The position numbers and the translations under genes are program-made. The notes beneath the pieces were generated by a model that made no database searches, was not told the origin of the DNA, and saw nothing but the letters and a program-made list of their open reading frames with translations. Shown in pieces: positions 50,496 to 59,525 of a DNA stretch of 64,000 nucleotides. This DNA is from Methyloversatilis sp. (GTDB lineage Bacteria; Pseudomonadota; Gammaproteobacteria; Burkholderiales; Rhodocyclaceae), in NCBI RefSeq assembly GCF_030696805.1, contig NZ_JAUYRO010000088.1:1-64000 (forward strand), given 5' to 3'. Position 1 is the stretch's first letter. Every line of letters begins with the position of its first letter.

Positions 50496-50998
50496 GGCCG
50501 CAGAACCTTCTCGAAAGGAAGGCGCTCGCGCGATGCGCCAGGCGTGGTTCGAATACTAAGGACGTGGTTTCCGGTGCCCAGAATGGAGCGCATGTCCTTG
50601 AGCGCGATCTGGCTGGAGATCACCGCATGCTCGCCTTCCATCGAGCCGTGCTTGAGCCCGACCGCGATGCAGCCGATCACGTCTCGCACACGGTTTCCGG
50701 CGTGAATGAGCACGGCCGATCGACCCGTCTTTTGGTCTTTGGGTATTTCGCCGGGCATGCCCCAGACACCCAGATCCGGATTGCTCAGTATCCAGACGTC
50801 GGGAAACTTCTGCGAAGAGTGCTTCGAGACCTGATAGTCGCCGTCCGGGATGCACGACTCGCGGCGTACTCCACCGATGCCGTCCGGATCGGGCAACCAT
50901 GGCCGTTCGATCGTCGCGAAGGCCGCATCACCGGCGTAAAGCGTGCCCAGAACGCAGGTGCTCAGGTAGGCCGTGCGCACGAGCTGAAGTTTGATCAC
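50492..50998 (-). CDS. DUF5675-like protein, candidate endolysin
   Basis: TIERPWLPDPDGIGGVRRESCIPDGDYQV...AVLIHAGNRVRDVIGCIAVG. Confidence 0.7.
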   Translation of the reverse strand: MIKLQLVRTAYLSTCVLGTLYAGDAAFATIERPWLPDPDGIGGVRRESCIPDGDYQVSKHSSQKFPDVWILSNPDLGVWGMPGEIPKDQKTGRSAVLIHAGNRVRDVIGCIAVGLKHGSMEGEHAVISSQIALKDMRSILGTGNHVLSIRTTPGASRERLPFEKVLRP

Positions 50999-51339
50999 TG
51001 GTGGCTCCTTGATGCGTCATGTGTGGCGCGGTGTTGAGTGGATCGCCGGTGCTCGCGTGGCGGTGGCCAGCGCAGATCGTCGATGTGCGACATGCCAGGC
51101 GGTACCCGCCCACGAGCTGCGATGAAGATGAGCAGGGCGGCAGCGGCCAGCCAGAAGGCGAGGTGCAGCACGGTGTCGGCCGGCTGGTGCAAGCCGAGTA
51201 GGGCTGCGATGGCAAGACAGCCCAGGGCGAGGGTCGCAATGCTGCCGGTGCGCAGCCTTGGGTTGAGCTGGCACCAGACGGACAGGGCGAAAACGATGAT
51301 CTGGCAGAGGATCACCAGCAGGGCGGTGGGCGTGATCAT
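50995..51339 (-). CDS. Holin-like membrane protein
   Basis: Three hydrophobic segments; next to the endolysin candidate. Confidence 0.65.
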   Translation of the reverse strand: MITPTALLVILCQIIVFALSVWCQLNPRLRTGSIATLALGCLAIAALLGLHQPADTVLHLAFWLAAAALLIFIAARGRVPPGMSHIDDLRWPPPREHRRSTQHRATHDASRSHQ

Positions 51340-51659
51340 TGGGGGGTATCTCCGAAGATGCGACGTCGCGCAGCGGCGATCAGGGAGGGAAGTTCGGCCA
51401 TGACGTTGGCGACCAGCGCCAGACCGAAGAGGCCGGAGGCGACACGCATGGCGTCAGCCAGCACGCCGTCGACGCCGTACCAGTGGGCGAGCGCACCGCC
51501 GCCGTAGTGCCCGAGGGCCACGCCACCCATGAAGGCCAGCAGGCGATCGAGGGCGCGGGCGTCGGTGGTGTTGAAGCGCAGCGCGATGGCCGAACCCACT
51601 GCGCCCGGCAGCAGTGCGCCGAGCAGCTTGACGATGGAGGCGGTGGTCGGTTCTGTCAT
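51336..51659 (-). CDS. Holin-like membrane protein
   Basis: MTEPTTASIVKLLGALLPGAVGSAIALRFN; two to three hydrophobic segments. Confidence 0.6.
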   Translation of the reverse strand: MTEPTTASIVKLLGALLPGAVGSAIALRFNTTDARALDRLLAFMGGVALGHYGGGALAHWYGVDGVLADAMRVASGLFGLALVANVMAELPSLIAAARRRIFGDTPQ

Positions 51660-51664
51660 GGGCT

Positions 51665-51889
51665 TCAGTTCCAGAGCTGCAGGCGCTGCTGCGTTTCGGG
51701 TGCGACGGCGATCGAGGGCATGACCACAGCGGTGCCGGCGGGCAGCACCGGCCCGAGCTGTGCGAGGCCGCGATTGGCTTCGAGCACCTGCTCGGTGACG
51801 CCGGTGGTGCGGCCGTAGAAGCGCCAGCACACAAGGTCGACGGTGTCGCCCTGCATGGTGCGAACGGTGGATGAGGCGCGGGCGGCCAT
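51665..51889 (-). CDS. X: Tail protein X (LysM-like)
   Basis: TMQGDTVDLVCWRFYGRTTGVTEQVLEANRGLAQLGPVLPAGTAVVMP. Confidence 0.92.
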   Translation of the reverse strand: MAARASSTVRTMQGDTVDLVCWRFYGRTTGVTEQVLEANRGLAQLGPVLPAGTAVVMPSIAVAPETQQRLQLWN

Positions 51890-52356
51890 CAGATGAGATC
51901 AACCGTGGTGCGCTGCTCGCCGCGGATGTCTCTGAGTGCCCAGTGCGCGGCGCGGCGCAGGTCGCCGATGGGGGTTTCGAGCTTGTCGGCGTACTGGTGG
52001 CCGGCGTCGGTGGCGTCAAAGCTGCGGTACTGCTCGGTGAGATCGGCGGCGGCCAGGCAATAGACGGCGCGGCGGTAGCGATGGACGTGGATGGATTCGT
52101 CGTCCACCACCGGGGCGGGCACCTCGGCGAGGGTGTCGAAGCCGAGGGCGATCTGAGCAGCCATCCAGCCGGCGAGGTCGTGATTGACGGTGGCGATCGC
52201 GTCGATGAGCGCCGCGCGCAGGCGGGGCGGGGTGACGGTGCCGTCGATGCGCTTGTCTTTGAGCGCGTCGTCAGGATCGACCGCGGGCCAGAACGCACCG
52301 CTGGTGATGGGCGCTTGATCGGTCGGCGTGGCGCCGATGGCGACGAATCCGTTCAT
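51889..52356 (-). CDS. L: Head completion protein L
   Basis: FWPAVDPDDALKDKRIDGTVTPPRLRAALIDAIATVNHDL. Confidence 0.9.
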   Translation of the reverse strand: MNGFVAIGATPTDQAPITSGAFWPAVDPDDALKDKRIDGTVTPPRLRAALIDAIATVNHDLAGWMAAQIALGFDTLAEVPAPVVDDESIHVHRYRRAVYCLAAADLTEQYRSFDATDAGHQYADKLETPIGDLRRAAHWALRDIRGEQRTTVDLI

Positions 52357-52365
52357 GGTTGCGGC

Positions 52366-52563
52366 TCAGCGCGGGTTGTTGAGCACGTAGCGCTGCAGCG
52401 CGCGGTAGAGCGGGTGGTCGGCAAGGTCGATCCGCACCGATTCGTCGACATCGACAATGTCTGCCTCGATGGTGACCTTCACGCCCTTGATGTAGCCGGC
52501 GCTGTTCTTCGAATCGAACTCAATGAGGAAGGTGTTGGTCGGCGGCAGGGCGTTATTGCTCAT
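52366..52563 (-). CDS. Hypothetical phage protein
   Basis: 65 aa between L and M homologs. Confidence 0.55.
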   Translation of the reverse strand: MSNNALPPTNTFLIEFDSKNSAGYIKGVKVTIEADIVDVDESVRIDLADHPLYRALQRYVLNNPR

Positions 52564-52667
52564 CGCTGGTGCTCCTGTGGTGGCGGTGGGGGCGCGGTGT
52601 TGCAGTCCGAGAGGAGGAGTACTCCGCTGCGCGACCGCGCCCGCCGCCAGTGCGGGGTCCGCCCGGT

Positions 52668-53444
52668 TCAGCCGGCGCCGTCTTGCGACGCTGCCGGCGG
52701 TTTGGTCTGGCCTTTTTCGGTGCTGTCGGCCGGGGTGAGCGCCTTGATCTTGGTGTCCATTCGCTCGATGTCTTTCTTCACGCCAGCGCCGGCATGCAGC
52801 GCGAGCGCGGTCGTGAGGTGACTGCGGATCTGCTGGAGCTGCTCGAGCGTTGCCGGCTCGGCCTGCAGCTCGGCGTGGTCGCGCAGGGTGTAGGCGATGG
52901 CCTTGTGCAGCTTGGCGCGCACCTCATCCGGCATGTCTCGCTCGGCGGTGAGCTGCAGGCCGGCGAGCAACACGCCGGTGTCAAACGCAGTACCGCTCGA
53001 GCGGCTCTTGAAGGCGGCTTCGGCCAGCTCTTCGGCGATGAGCGTGGGCAGGTCGCGCTTGTACTGGTCGGGCAGGGTGAGGCCGTGGCGCAGGGCGTAC
53101 TCGGCGATGTGCAGCGCGCCGGTGTAGTCGGCAACGTCCAGGCGCCAGACCATGATGGTCATGATCACGTCGTCTTGCCCGCCCCGGTCCGCCTGCAGGG
53201 CGCCGCCCACGTAGGCGGCGTATTCGGGCAGGAAGCGGCGCTTGGCCTCGGCCTTGTTTGCGATGCTCTGGATCTGCTTGAGCTGCCGGCGATGTTCGTC
53301 GAGCTGGGCCAGCACGAGCTCGTAGCCGGTGACCAGCGAGGGGTCGATGTGCGTGCCGTTGGCGATTGCCTGCGCGCTGGCGACGGTCGCGACCGCGGCG
53401 GCGATGCAGCGCATGCGGTGAGCACGGGCGGGGCTGAGGGTCAT
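52668..53444 (-). CDS. M: Terminase small subunit M
   Basis: MTLSPARAHRMRCIAAAVA; between capsid and L. Confidence 0.9.
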   Translation of the reverse strand: MTLSPARAHRMRCIAAAVATVASAQAIANGTHIDPSLVTGYELVLAQLDEHRRQLKQIQSIANKAEAKRRFLPEYAAYVGGALQADRGGQDDVIMTIMVWRLDVADYTGALHIAEYALRHGLTLPDQYKRDLPTLIAEELAEAAFKSRSSGTAFDTGVLLAGLQLTAERDMPDEVRAKLHKAIAYTLRDHAELQAEPATLEQLQQIRSHLTTALALHAGAGVKKDIERMDTKIKALTPADSTEKGQTKPPAASQDGAG

Positions 53445-53521
53445 GGTCGGTCTTTCGTTCAGTCTGTTCGGGTACCGAGAGGCGGGCGCGTACTGGCGCC
53501 CGCCGCCTGAATCACCAGGGC

Positions 53522-54538
53522 TTATGACCAACTGAAGGTGATGTTTTCGGCCATGCAGCCACGGCCGTAGTCTTCGACGACGTAGGCGTCGTTCGAGCTG
53601 TCGTACGTCTCGATGCGGTCGCGCTTGGCGTTATCGACGATCGTGCGGCGGCGGCCGCCCTCCTGCCAGTAGAGCGAGAGGTTGTCGAGCGTGGTGACCA
53701 TCACGCCGTCATCGATCATGAAGGGCACCTGCACGCCGGGCAGGCCGCCGATGCGCTTCTGGCTGATGACGAGATCGGTCGCGATCTGCTCGGTTGCGGG
53801 CTGCGTCGAATTGATCAGCGGGAAGTACTTGTCGGCCATCATCGAGCGGCCGACGACGGCAACGAGACCCGGATCTTCGCGGTACCAGGGCTCGATCAGG
53901 TTGTTGACCAGATCGAACACGAGGGCGTCGAGCGTGGCGTAGTCGGCCCCCGCTGCGGAGCCGATGCGGATCTGGCCGGCCGTGCCGCCACCGGTCATGA
54001 CAGAGGCGGGCTTGTTGGCGCGGTATTGCTGCAGCCAGCCGATGTTCACGTCTTGGCGCAGCGGGTTGGCGACCGGGTCGGTCGCGGCGGCGGCGCTGAC
54101 GCCGTTGAAGCCGACCATGATGCGGTCAAGCGCCTGACGCTGCAGGATGACGTCGCGAATCATGGTCTGGAAGTTCGGGAACTTGGCCCAGGCGTCCATC
54201 TTGGCGTAGGTCAAGTGGGTGTCGAAGTTGGTCTGCTTGCAGAAGTAGACATCGTCGTCGAGCGCGGTGGGGTCGGTGGTGCCGCGATCAGTGGTGGTGG
54301 TGTTGGTGCGCGACGCAATCGGCCCGCCGATGCCCAGACCGAGCTTGGCGCCCTGCTGTTCGGTGACGCCCATCATGTTGATGCGGCCCAGAAAGCTGCT
54401 GGTCTCCTGCATGCGCTGTTCAAGGCGCTGCTGAACGCTGGGATCGACCGCGAATTTTTCGAGGGCGCTGGTTACGCCGTTGATTTGGGCCATCTGTTGC
54501 AGGTAGGCGTTGAACGCCTGGCGGGTTTGGGTGCGCAT
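53522..54538 (-). CDS. N: Major capsid protein N
   Basis: MRTQTRQAFNAYLQQMAQINGV; SFLGRINMMGVTEQQGAKLGLGIGGPIASRT. Confidence 0.95.
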   Translation of the reverse strand: MRTQTRQAFNAYLQQMAQINGVTSALEKFAVDPSVQQRLEQRMQETSSFLGRINMMGVTEQQGAKLGLGIGGPIASRTNTTTTDRGTTDPTALDDDVYFCKQTNFDTHLTYAKMDAWAKFPNFQTMIRDVILQRQALDRIMVGFNGVSAAAATDPVANPLRQDVNIGWLQQYRANKPASVMTGGGTAGQIRIGSAAGADYATLDALVFDLVNNLIEPWYREDPGLVAVVGRSMMADKYFPLINSTQPATEQIATDLVISQKRIGGLPGVQVPFMIDDGVMVTTLDNLSLYWQEGGRRRTIVDNAKRDRIETYDSSNDAYVVEDYGRGCMAENITFSWS

Positions 54539-54574
54539 GGTGTGCTCCGATAGGTGGTGGCGGGGAAGGTGCGA

Positions 54575-55468
54575 TCAGCAGTCGGCGAGCTGCTTTTCAG
54601 TGCCGTCGCCACCGGTGGCGGGCGGGCGCTTGCTGTGTTGGCCGGGGGTCTGGTCAAGCTTGGCGGTGAGGGCGGCGAATTTTTCGGAGAGCTTCTTGAG
54701 GTCTGCCGACAGTTCTTCAACCTTTGTGGCCTGTGCGTCGCCCTGCGTTTTCGCCGCGGCGCTGAACTCGGCGAGGGCCTTGGCGGTTTCGGCCTGGTGC
54801 TTGGCGACTTCAGTCAGCGCGGCGGCGAAGTCGTCGGAGGGCTGCGCGGTGACTTCGTCGCCCTTCTTTTCGGCAGGCTTGAGCATGCCGATGATGGCGT
54901 TGAGCAGGGTCTTCGTTTCGCCATCGGCCTTCGGGGCATCGACGGGCTTGTTCGCTGTGGTCATTTCGGTGTCCTCGAATTCGAGCGTGATGGGTGTGGC
55001 GGCGGTGAAAACGTTGTCGGGCGACTGCTTGCGCTGCGAGAGCGGGTTGCTCTTGGCCTGTGCGGCGAACTGCAGCATTTCGGTGCCGAGGCTGGCGGGG
55101 CTGTCGGTGACGGCAAGTCCGACCAGGTAGGCCTCGCCGCTGCGGGCGAAATTCGAGTCGACCTCGGCGCTGGTGTAGATCTTCTGGCGCGCCTTGTTCA
55201 TTTCGATCAGGTCGGGCGTGGGGTCGAGCTGGACGAACAGGGCGAGCTTGCCGTCTTCGACCACTTCGGCCTTGACGGCGACGACATCGCCATAGGCGCG
55301 GAAGGTGCTGTCCGGGTACAGGCCGCGCAGGTGTTCAAGCCAGATGCGGGCGCCGTACCGGATGGGGTTGTAGGTGCGCGCCATCTGCTCGATCCAGCCG
55401 CGCTCGATGGTGCGACCGTCGCTGGTGGCGCCTTCGGTCATCACGCGTATGAACTTGGTCTTTGCCAT
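54575..55468 (-). CDS. O: Capsid scaffolding protease O
   Basis: MAKTKFIRVMTEGATSDGRTIERGWIEQMARTYNPIRYGARIWLEHLRG. Confidence 0.93.
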   Translation of the reverse strand: MAKTKFIRVMTEGATSDGRTIERGWIEQMARTYNPIRYGARIWLEHLRGLYPDSTFRAYGDVVAVKAEVVEDGKLALFVQLDPTPDLIEMNKARQKIYTSAEVDSNFARSGEAYLVGLAVTDSPASLGTEMLQFAAQAKSNPLSQRKQSPDNVFTAATPITLEFEDTEMTTANKPVDAPKADGETKTLLNAIIGMLKPAEKKGDEVTAQPSDDFAAALTEVAKHQAETAKALAEFSAAAKTQGDAQATKVEELSADLKKLSEKFAALTAKLDQTPGQHSKRPPATGGDGTEKQLADC

Positions 55469-55534
55469 GGAGGCCGCCTCGGGTTGAGTTGCGGCCATGT
55501 TCGGCGGCGCGCGCAGGGCGGGCAACGACGGGCG

Positions 55535-55557
55535 GTTGTTCGGCGGCTTGATACAAC
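55535..55557. promoter_or_regulatory. Candidate activator dyad between divergent O and P
   Basis: Perfect GTTGT-N13-ACAAC; (CG)6 at 55573-55584 on the P side and (GC)4 at about 55507-55514 on the O side. Confidence 0.6.
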
Positions 55558-55602
55558 AGGAGGTGACAGAGTCGCGCGCGCGCGGCGGGCAAAGTGGCGC
55601 CC

Positions 55603-57444
55603 ATGACTGCCGCTACTGCACCACTCGCCGATGCTGAATTGACCGCGGCGGCGAACCAGATCAACGCTGAAGCGCTGGCGCCGCCACGGTTCGAGCCCAC
55701 GGATGTGAGCCCGCGACGGCGCGCGCGCGCCCTCTACTGGCAGGGCTGGAGCTTGAGCGCGATTGCGGAAGAGCTTCTCCTCAGCCCGAACACGGTACAG
55801 AGCTGGAAGCGCCGTGACAATTGGGACAAGTCGAGCGCGGTGCAACGGATCGAGTCATCGATCGAGATGCGCATGCAGGTGCTGGTGGCGAAGGAAAAGA
55901 AGACCGGCGGCGACATGAAGGAAATCGATCTGCTGGGCCGCCAGATCGAGCGCATGGCACGCGTGCGCCGCTTTACCGAGGGCGGTGGCAACGAGGCAGA
56001 CCTGAACCCGAAGGTGGCAAACCGGAACAGCGGGCCGCGCAAGGCACCCGAGAAGAACGCGATCAGCGAAGAGCAGGCCGCAACGCTGCATGAGGCGTTC
56101 GTTGATTCGCTGTTTGGCTACCAGCAGGTGTGGCGTGAAGCGGGCGAGCTGGCTCGCATTCGCAACATTCTGAAGTCGCGGCAGATCGGGGCGACCTGGT
56201 ACTTCGCCCGCGAGGCGATCGACGACGCGATACAGACCGGTCGTAACCAGATCTTCCTGTCGGCTTCGAAGGCTCAGGCCCACGTGTTCAAGCAGTACAT
56301 CTTGGAGTTCGTGCGCGAGGCGATCGGCGTTGAATTGAGGGGCGACCCGATCATTCTGCCGAATGGGGCGACGCTGTACTTCCTGGGCACGAACGCGCGC
56401 ACGGCGCAGAGCTACCACGGCAACCTGTATTTCGACGAGTACTTCTGGACCGCGCGCTTCCAGGAACTGCGCAAGGTTGCATCGGGCATGGCGATGCACA
56501 AGAAGTGGCGCCAGACCTACTTTTCGACGCCGAGCAGCGTGACACACGAGGCGTATCCGTTCTGGACGGGTGCGCTTTACAACCGCGGCAGGCCGCGCGA
56601 CCAGCGGGTTGAGATCGACACCAGCCACTACGCGCTGAAAAACGGCGTGCTGTGCCCTGACGGGCAGTGGCGGCAGATCGTGACTGTGGAAGACGCGCTG
56701 GCGGGCGGGTGCAACCTGTTCGACATCGAGCAGCTGCGAAACGAGTACGGGCCGGCCGAGTTCGCGAACCTGCTGATGTGCATGTTCATGGACGACTCGG
56801 AGAGCGCCTTCCCGTTGACCATGATGATGCGTTGCATGGTCGATAGCTGGGATGCGTGGACGGACCTCAAGCCGTTCGCCGCGCGACCCTTCGGCAATCG
56901 GCCGGTCTGGGTCGGCTATGACCCGAGCGACACGGGCGACAGCGCGGGGCTGGTGGTGCTGGCGCCGCCCATGGTGCCGGGCGGCAAGTTCCGCGTGCTT
57001 GAGCGCTTGCAGCTGCGCGGGAACGACTTCGAGGAGCAGGCCGGGCACATCTTGCAGGTCACCAAGCGCTACAACGTGCAGCGGATCAGCATCGACGTCA
57101 CCGGCATGGGCTCAGCGGTGATTCAGCTGGTGCGCAAGTTCTTCCCGGGTGCCCAGGCGATCAATTACAGCGTGGAAGCGAAGGTGCGCATGGTGCTCAA
57201 GGCGCAGCACGTGATCACGCGCGGCCGGCTGGAGTTCGACGCCGGCTGGGCTGATCTAGCGGCCAGCTTCATGCAGATCCGCAAGGTGATGACGGCGAGC
57301 GGCCGGCAGATGACGTACGAGGCGAGCCGCAGCGAAGAGGCCAGCCACGCCGACCTTGCGTGGGCAACGATGCACGCGCTGATCAATGAACCGATCGAAG
57401 GCGCCAGCGAAACCAACGGCAGCATTCTGGAGATGACCGAATGA
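55603..57444 (+). CDS. P: Terminase large subunit P
   Basis: ARALYWQGWSLSAIAEELLLSPNTVQSWKRR; LSASKAQAHVFKQYI; DEYFWTARFQELRKVASGMAMHKKWR. Confidence 0.95.
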   Translation: MTAATAPLADAELTAAANQINAEALAPPRFEPTDVSPRRRARALYWQGWSLSAIAEELLLSPNTVQSWKRRDNWDKSSAVQRIESSIEMRMQVLVAKEKKTGGDMKEIDLLGRQIERMARVRRFTEGGGNEADLNPKVANRNSGPRKAPEKNAISEEQAATLHEAFVDSLFGYQQVWREAGELARIRNILKSRQIGATWYFAREAIDDAIQTGRNQIFLSASKAQAHVFKQYILEFVREAIGVELRGDPIILPNGATLYFLGTNARTAQSYHGNLYFDEYFWTARFQELRKVASGMAMHKKWRQTYFSTPSSVTHEAYPFWTGALYNRGRPRDQRVEIDTSHYALKNGVLCPDGQWRQIVTVEDALAGGCNLFDIEQLRNEYGPAEFANLLMCMFMDDSESAFPLTMMMRCMVDSWDAWTDLKPFAARPFGNRPVWVGYDPSDTGDSAGLVVLAPPMVPGGKFRVLERLQLRGNDFEEQAGHILQVTKRYNVQRISIDVTGMGSAVIQLVRKFFPGAQAINYSVEAKVRMVLKAQHVITRGRLEFDAGWADLAASFMQIRKVMTASGRQMTYEASRSEEASHADLAWATMHALINEPIEGASETNGSILEMTE

Positions 57445-58460
57445 GCGAAAACACCACGCCGGCACAGCCGGTACCCATCGAGGCCTTCACGTTCGGAGAT
57501 CCGGTGCCGGTGATGGATGGCCGGGAAATACTCGACTATCTGGAGTCGGCGAACATGGGGCGGTGGTACGAAACGCCGATCAGCTTCGAGGGGCTGGCGC
57601 GCAGCGCGCGATCGGCCCCGCACCACAGCAGCCCGATGTACGTGAAGCGCAACGCGCTGGTGAGCACGTTCGAGCCTCACTCGATGCTCAAGCGCGAGCA
57701 CTTTTCGCGGCTGGCGCTGGACTTCATCATCTTCGGCAACACTTATGTCGAACGCGCAAACTCGCGCACCGGGCGGGCGTTGTCGCTGACCCCGTCGCCT
57801 GCGAAGTACACACGACGCGGTGTGGATCTGGACACCTACTTCTTCGTGCGCGGGTTTCGACAGGAGCATGAGTTCGCGCGCGGCTCGGTGTTCCACATGA
57901 TGGAGCCGGACATCAATCAGGAGGTGTATGGCCTGCCGGAGTACTTGAGCGCGCTCAACAGCGCCTGGCTCAACGAGGCCTCGACGCTGTTTCGACGGCG
58001 GTACTACCTGAACGGGTCGCACGCCGGATTCATTTTGTACATGACGGACGCGGCCCAGAACCCGGACGACATCGACAAGCTGCGCGAGGCGATGCGCCAG
58101 GCGAAGGGGCCGGGCAATTTCCGTAACCTGTTCATGTACGCGCCGAACGGCAAGGAGAAGGGCCTGCAGATCATTCCGGTGGGCGAGGTGGCCGCGAAAG
58201 ACGAGTTTTTCAACATCAAGAATGTCACGCGCGACGATCTGCTTGCGGCGCACCGCGTGCCGCCGCAGCTGATGTCGATCATCCCGAACAACACCGGCGG
58301 CTTCGGCGACATCCGTGACGCGGCCGAGGTGTTCTGGATCAACGAAATCCAGCCGCTGCAGGAGCGGTTCAAGGAACTGAACGAATGGGTAGGTGAAGAG
58401 GTGGTGCGGTTCAAGCCATACAGCCTGGTCGCCCAGCCGGGTGCCGCGATGGTGCCCTGA
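57441..58460 (+). CDS. Q: Portal protein Q
   Basis: EAFTFGDPVPVMDGREILDYLE; GLPEYLSALNSAWLNEASTLFRRRYYLNGSHAGFI. Confidence 0.95.
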   Translation: MSENTTPAQPVPIEAFTFGDPVPVMDGREILDYLESANMGRWYETPISFEGLARSARSAPHHSSPMYVKRNALVSTFEPHSMLKREHFSRLALDFIIFGNTYVERANSRTGRALSLTPSPAKYTRRGVDLDTYFFVRGFRQEHEFARGSVFHMMEPDINQEVYGLPEYLSALNSAWLNEASTLFRRRYYLNGSHAGFILYMTDAAQNPDDIDKLREAMRQAKGPGNFRNLFMYAPNGKEKGLQIIPVGEVAAKDEFFNIKNVTRDDLLAAHRVPPQLMSIIPNNTGGFGDIRDAAEVFWINEIQPLQERFKELNEWVGEEVVRFKPYSLVAQPGAAMVP

Positions 58461-58600
58461 TCGAAAAGAGAGACGGTGCGACAAGCAGGGTGCGGGAACA
58501 CCCGGCCGGCCACCTCCAGCAGCTACAGCCTGCCTTCAGCCAAGGCACCGCCACCGTGCACACGGCGAGCCAAAGCTATCACGCGAAGTGAGGAGCTGCT

Positions 58601-58834
58601 GTGCAATCCATCCGCTGCAAGAAGTGCAACAAGAAACTCGGCGAAGGCCGATACATCGACATGCAGATCAAGTGCCCGCGCTGCGGTGACTTGAATCACC
58701 TGAAGGCCACGAGCCTCCATCCCGCGCGCCGCGAGCGCCCGACACATGGAGCCCATGAACGTGGCAAAACCCATCATCCCGTGGATCGGCGGAAAACGCC
58801 GCCTGGCAAAGCAGATCCTCCCGCTCTTCCCTGA
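58601..58834 (+). CDS. com: Com-like zinc-ribbon regulator (GTG start)
   Basis: MQSIRCKKCNKKLGEGRYIDMQIKCPRCGDLN; overlaps the downstream methylase. Confidence 0.82.
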   Translation: MQSIRCKKCNKKLGEGRYIDMQIKCPRCGDLNHLKATSLHPARRERPTHGAHERGKTHHPVDRRKTPPGKADPPALP

Positions 58835-59525
58835 ACACACCTGCTACGTCGAGCCGTTCTGCGGCGGCGCTGCACTCTTCTTCATGAAGGTGCCGTCGAA
58901 GGTGGAGGTGCTGAACGACCTGAACGGTGACGTCATCAACCTATACAGGGTGGTGACCCATCATCTGGATGAGTTCGTGCGGCAGTTCCGCTGGGCGCTG
59001 TCGAGCCGGGAATCGTTCCTTCATCACCAGCTGGCCGACGTTCGCACGCTGACCGATATCCAGCGCGCAGCGCGCTTCTTCTACCTGCAGAAGATGTGCT
59101 TCGGCGCGAAGGTCGAGGGGCAGAGGTTCGGCACCGGTATCACCGGGCCGAAGCGCATCAACCTCACCCGCCTCGAGGAGGATCTGTCGGCCGCGCATCT
59201 GCGCCTGGGCCAAGCTGTGATCGAGCACCTCGACTGGCAGGCGTGCGCCGCACGGTACGACCGGCAGGGCACGCTGTTCTTCATCGATCCGCCCTACTGG
59301 CAGACCGAGGGCTATGGCGTGCCCTTCGGCTTCGAACAGTACGAAGCGCTGGCCAGCTTGGCCAGGTCGGCCAAGGGCAGCGTGATCATCACGGTGAATG
59401 ATCACCCGGACATGCGCCGTGTGTTCGCCGGCCTCGACATCCGGACCGCGTCCATCAACTACACGGTCGGCGGCTCAGGCCGATCCAGCAGCGCCACCGA
59501 GCTGATCATCACCGCCCTGCGCTGA
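58746..59525 (+). CDS. D12-class (Dam-like) DNA adenine methyltransferase, copy 2
   Basis: IPWIGGKRRLAKQILPLFP, FCGGAALFF, NDLNGDVINLYRVV, FIDPPYW. Confidence 0.92.
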   Translation: MEPMNVAKPIIPWIGGKRRLAKQILPLFPEHTCYVEPFCGGAALFFMKVPSKVEVLNDLNGDVINLYRVVTHHLDEFVRQFRWALSSRESFLHHQLADVRTLTDIQRAARFFYLQKMCFGAKVEGQRFGTGITGPKRINLTRLEEDLSAAHLRLGQAVIEHLDWQACAARYDRQGTLFFIDPPYWQTEGYGVPFGFEQYEALASLARSAKGSVIITVNDHPDMRRVFAGLDIRTASINYTVGGSGRSSSATELIITALR

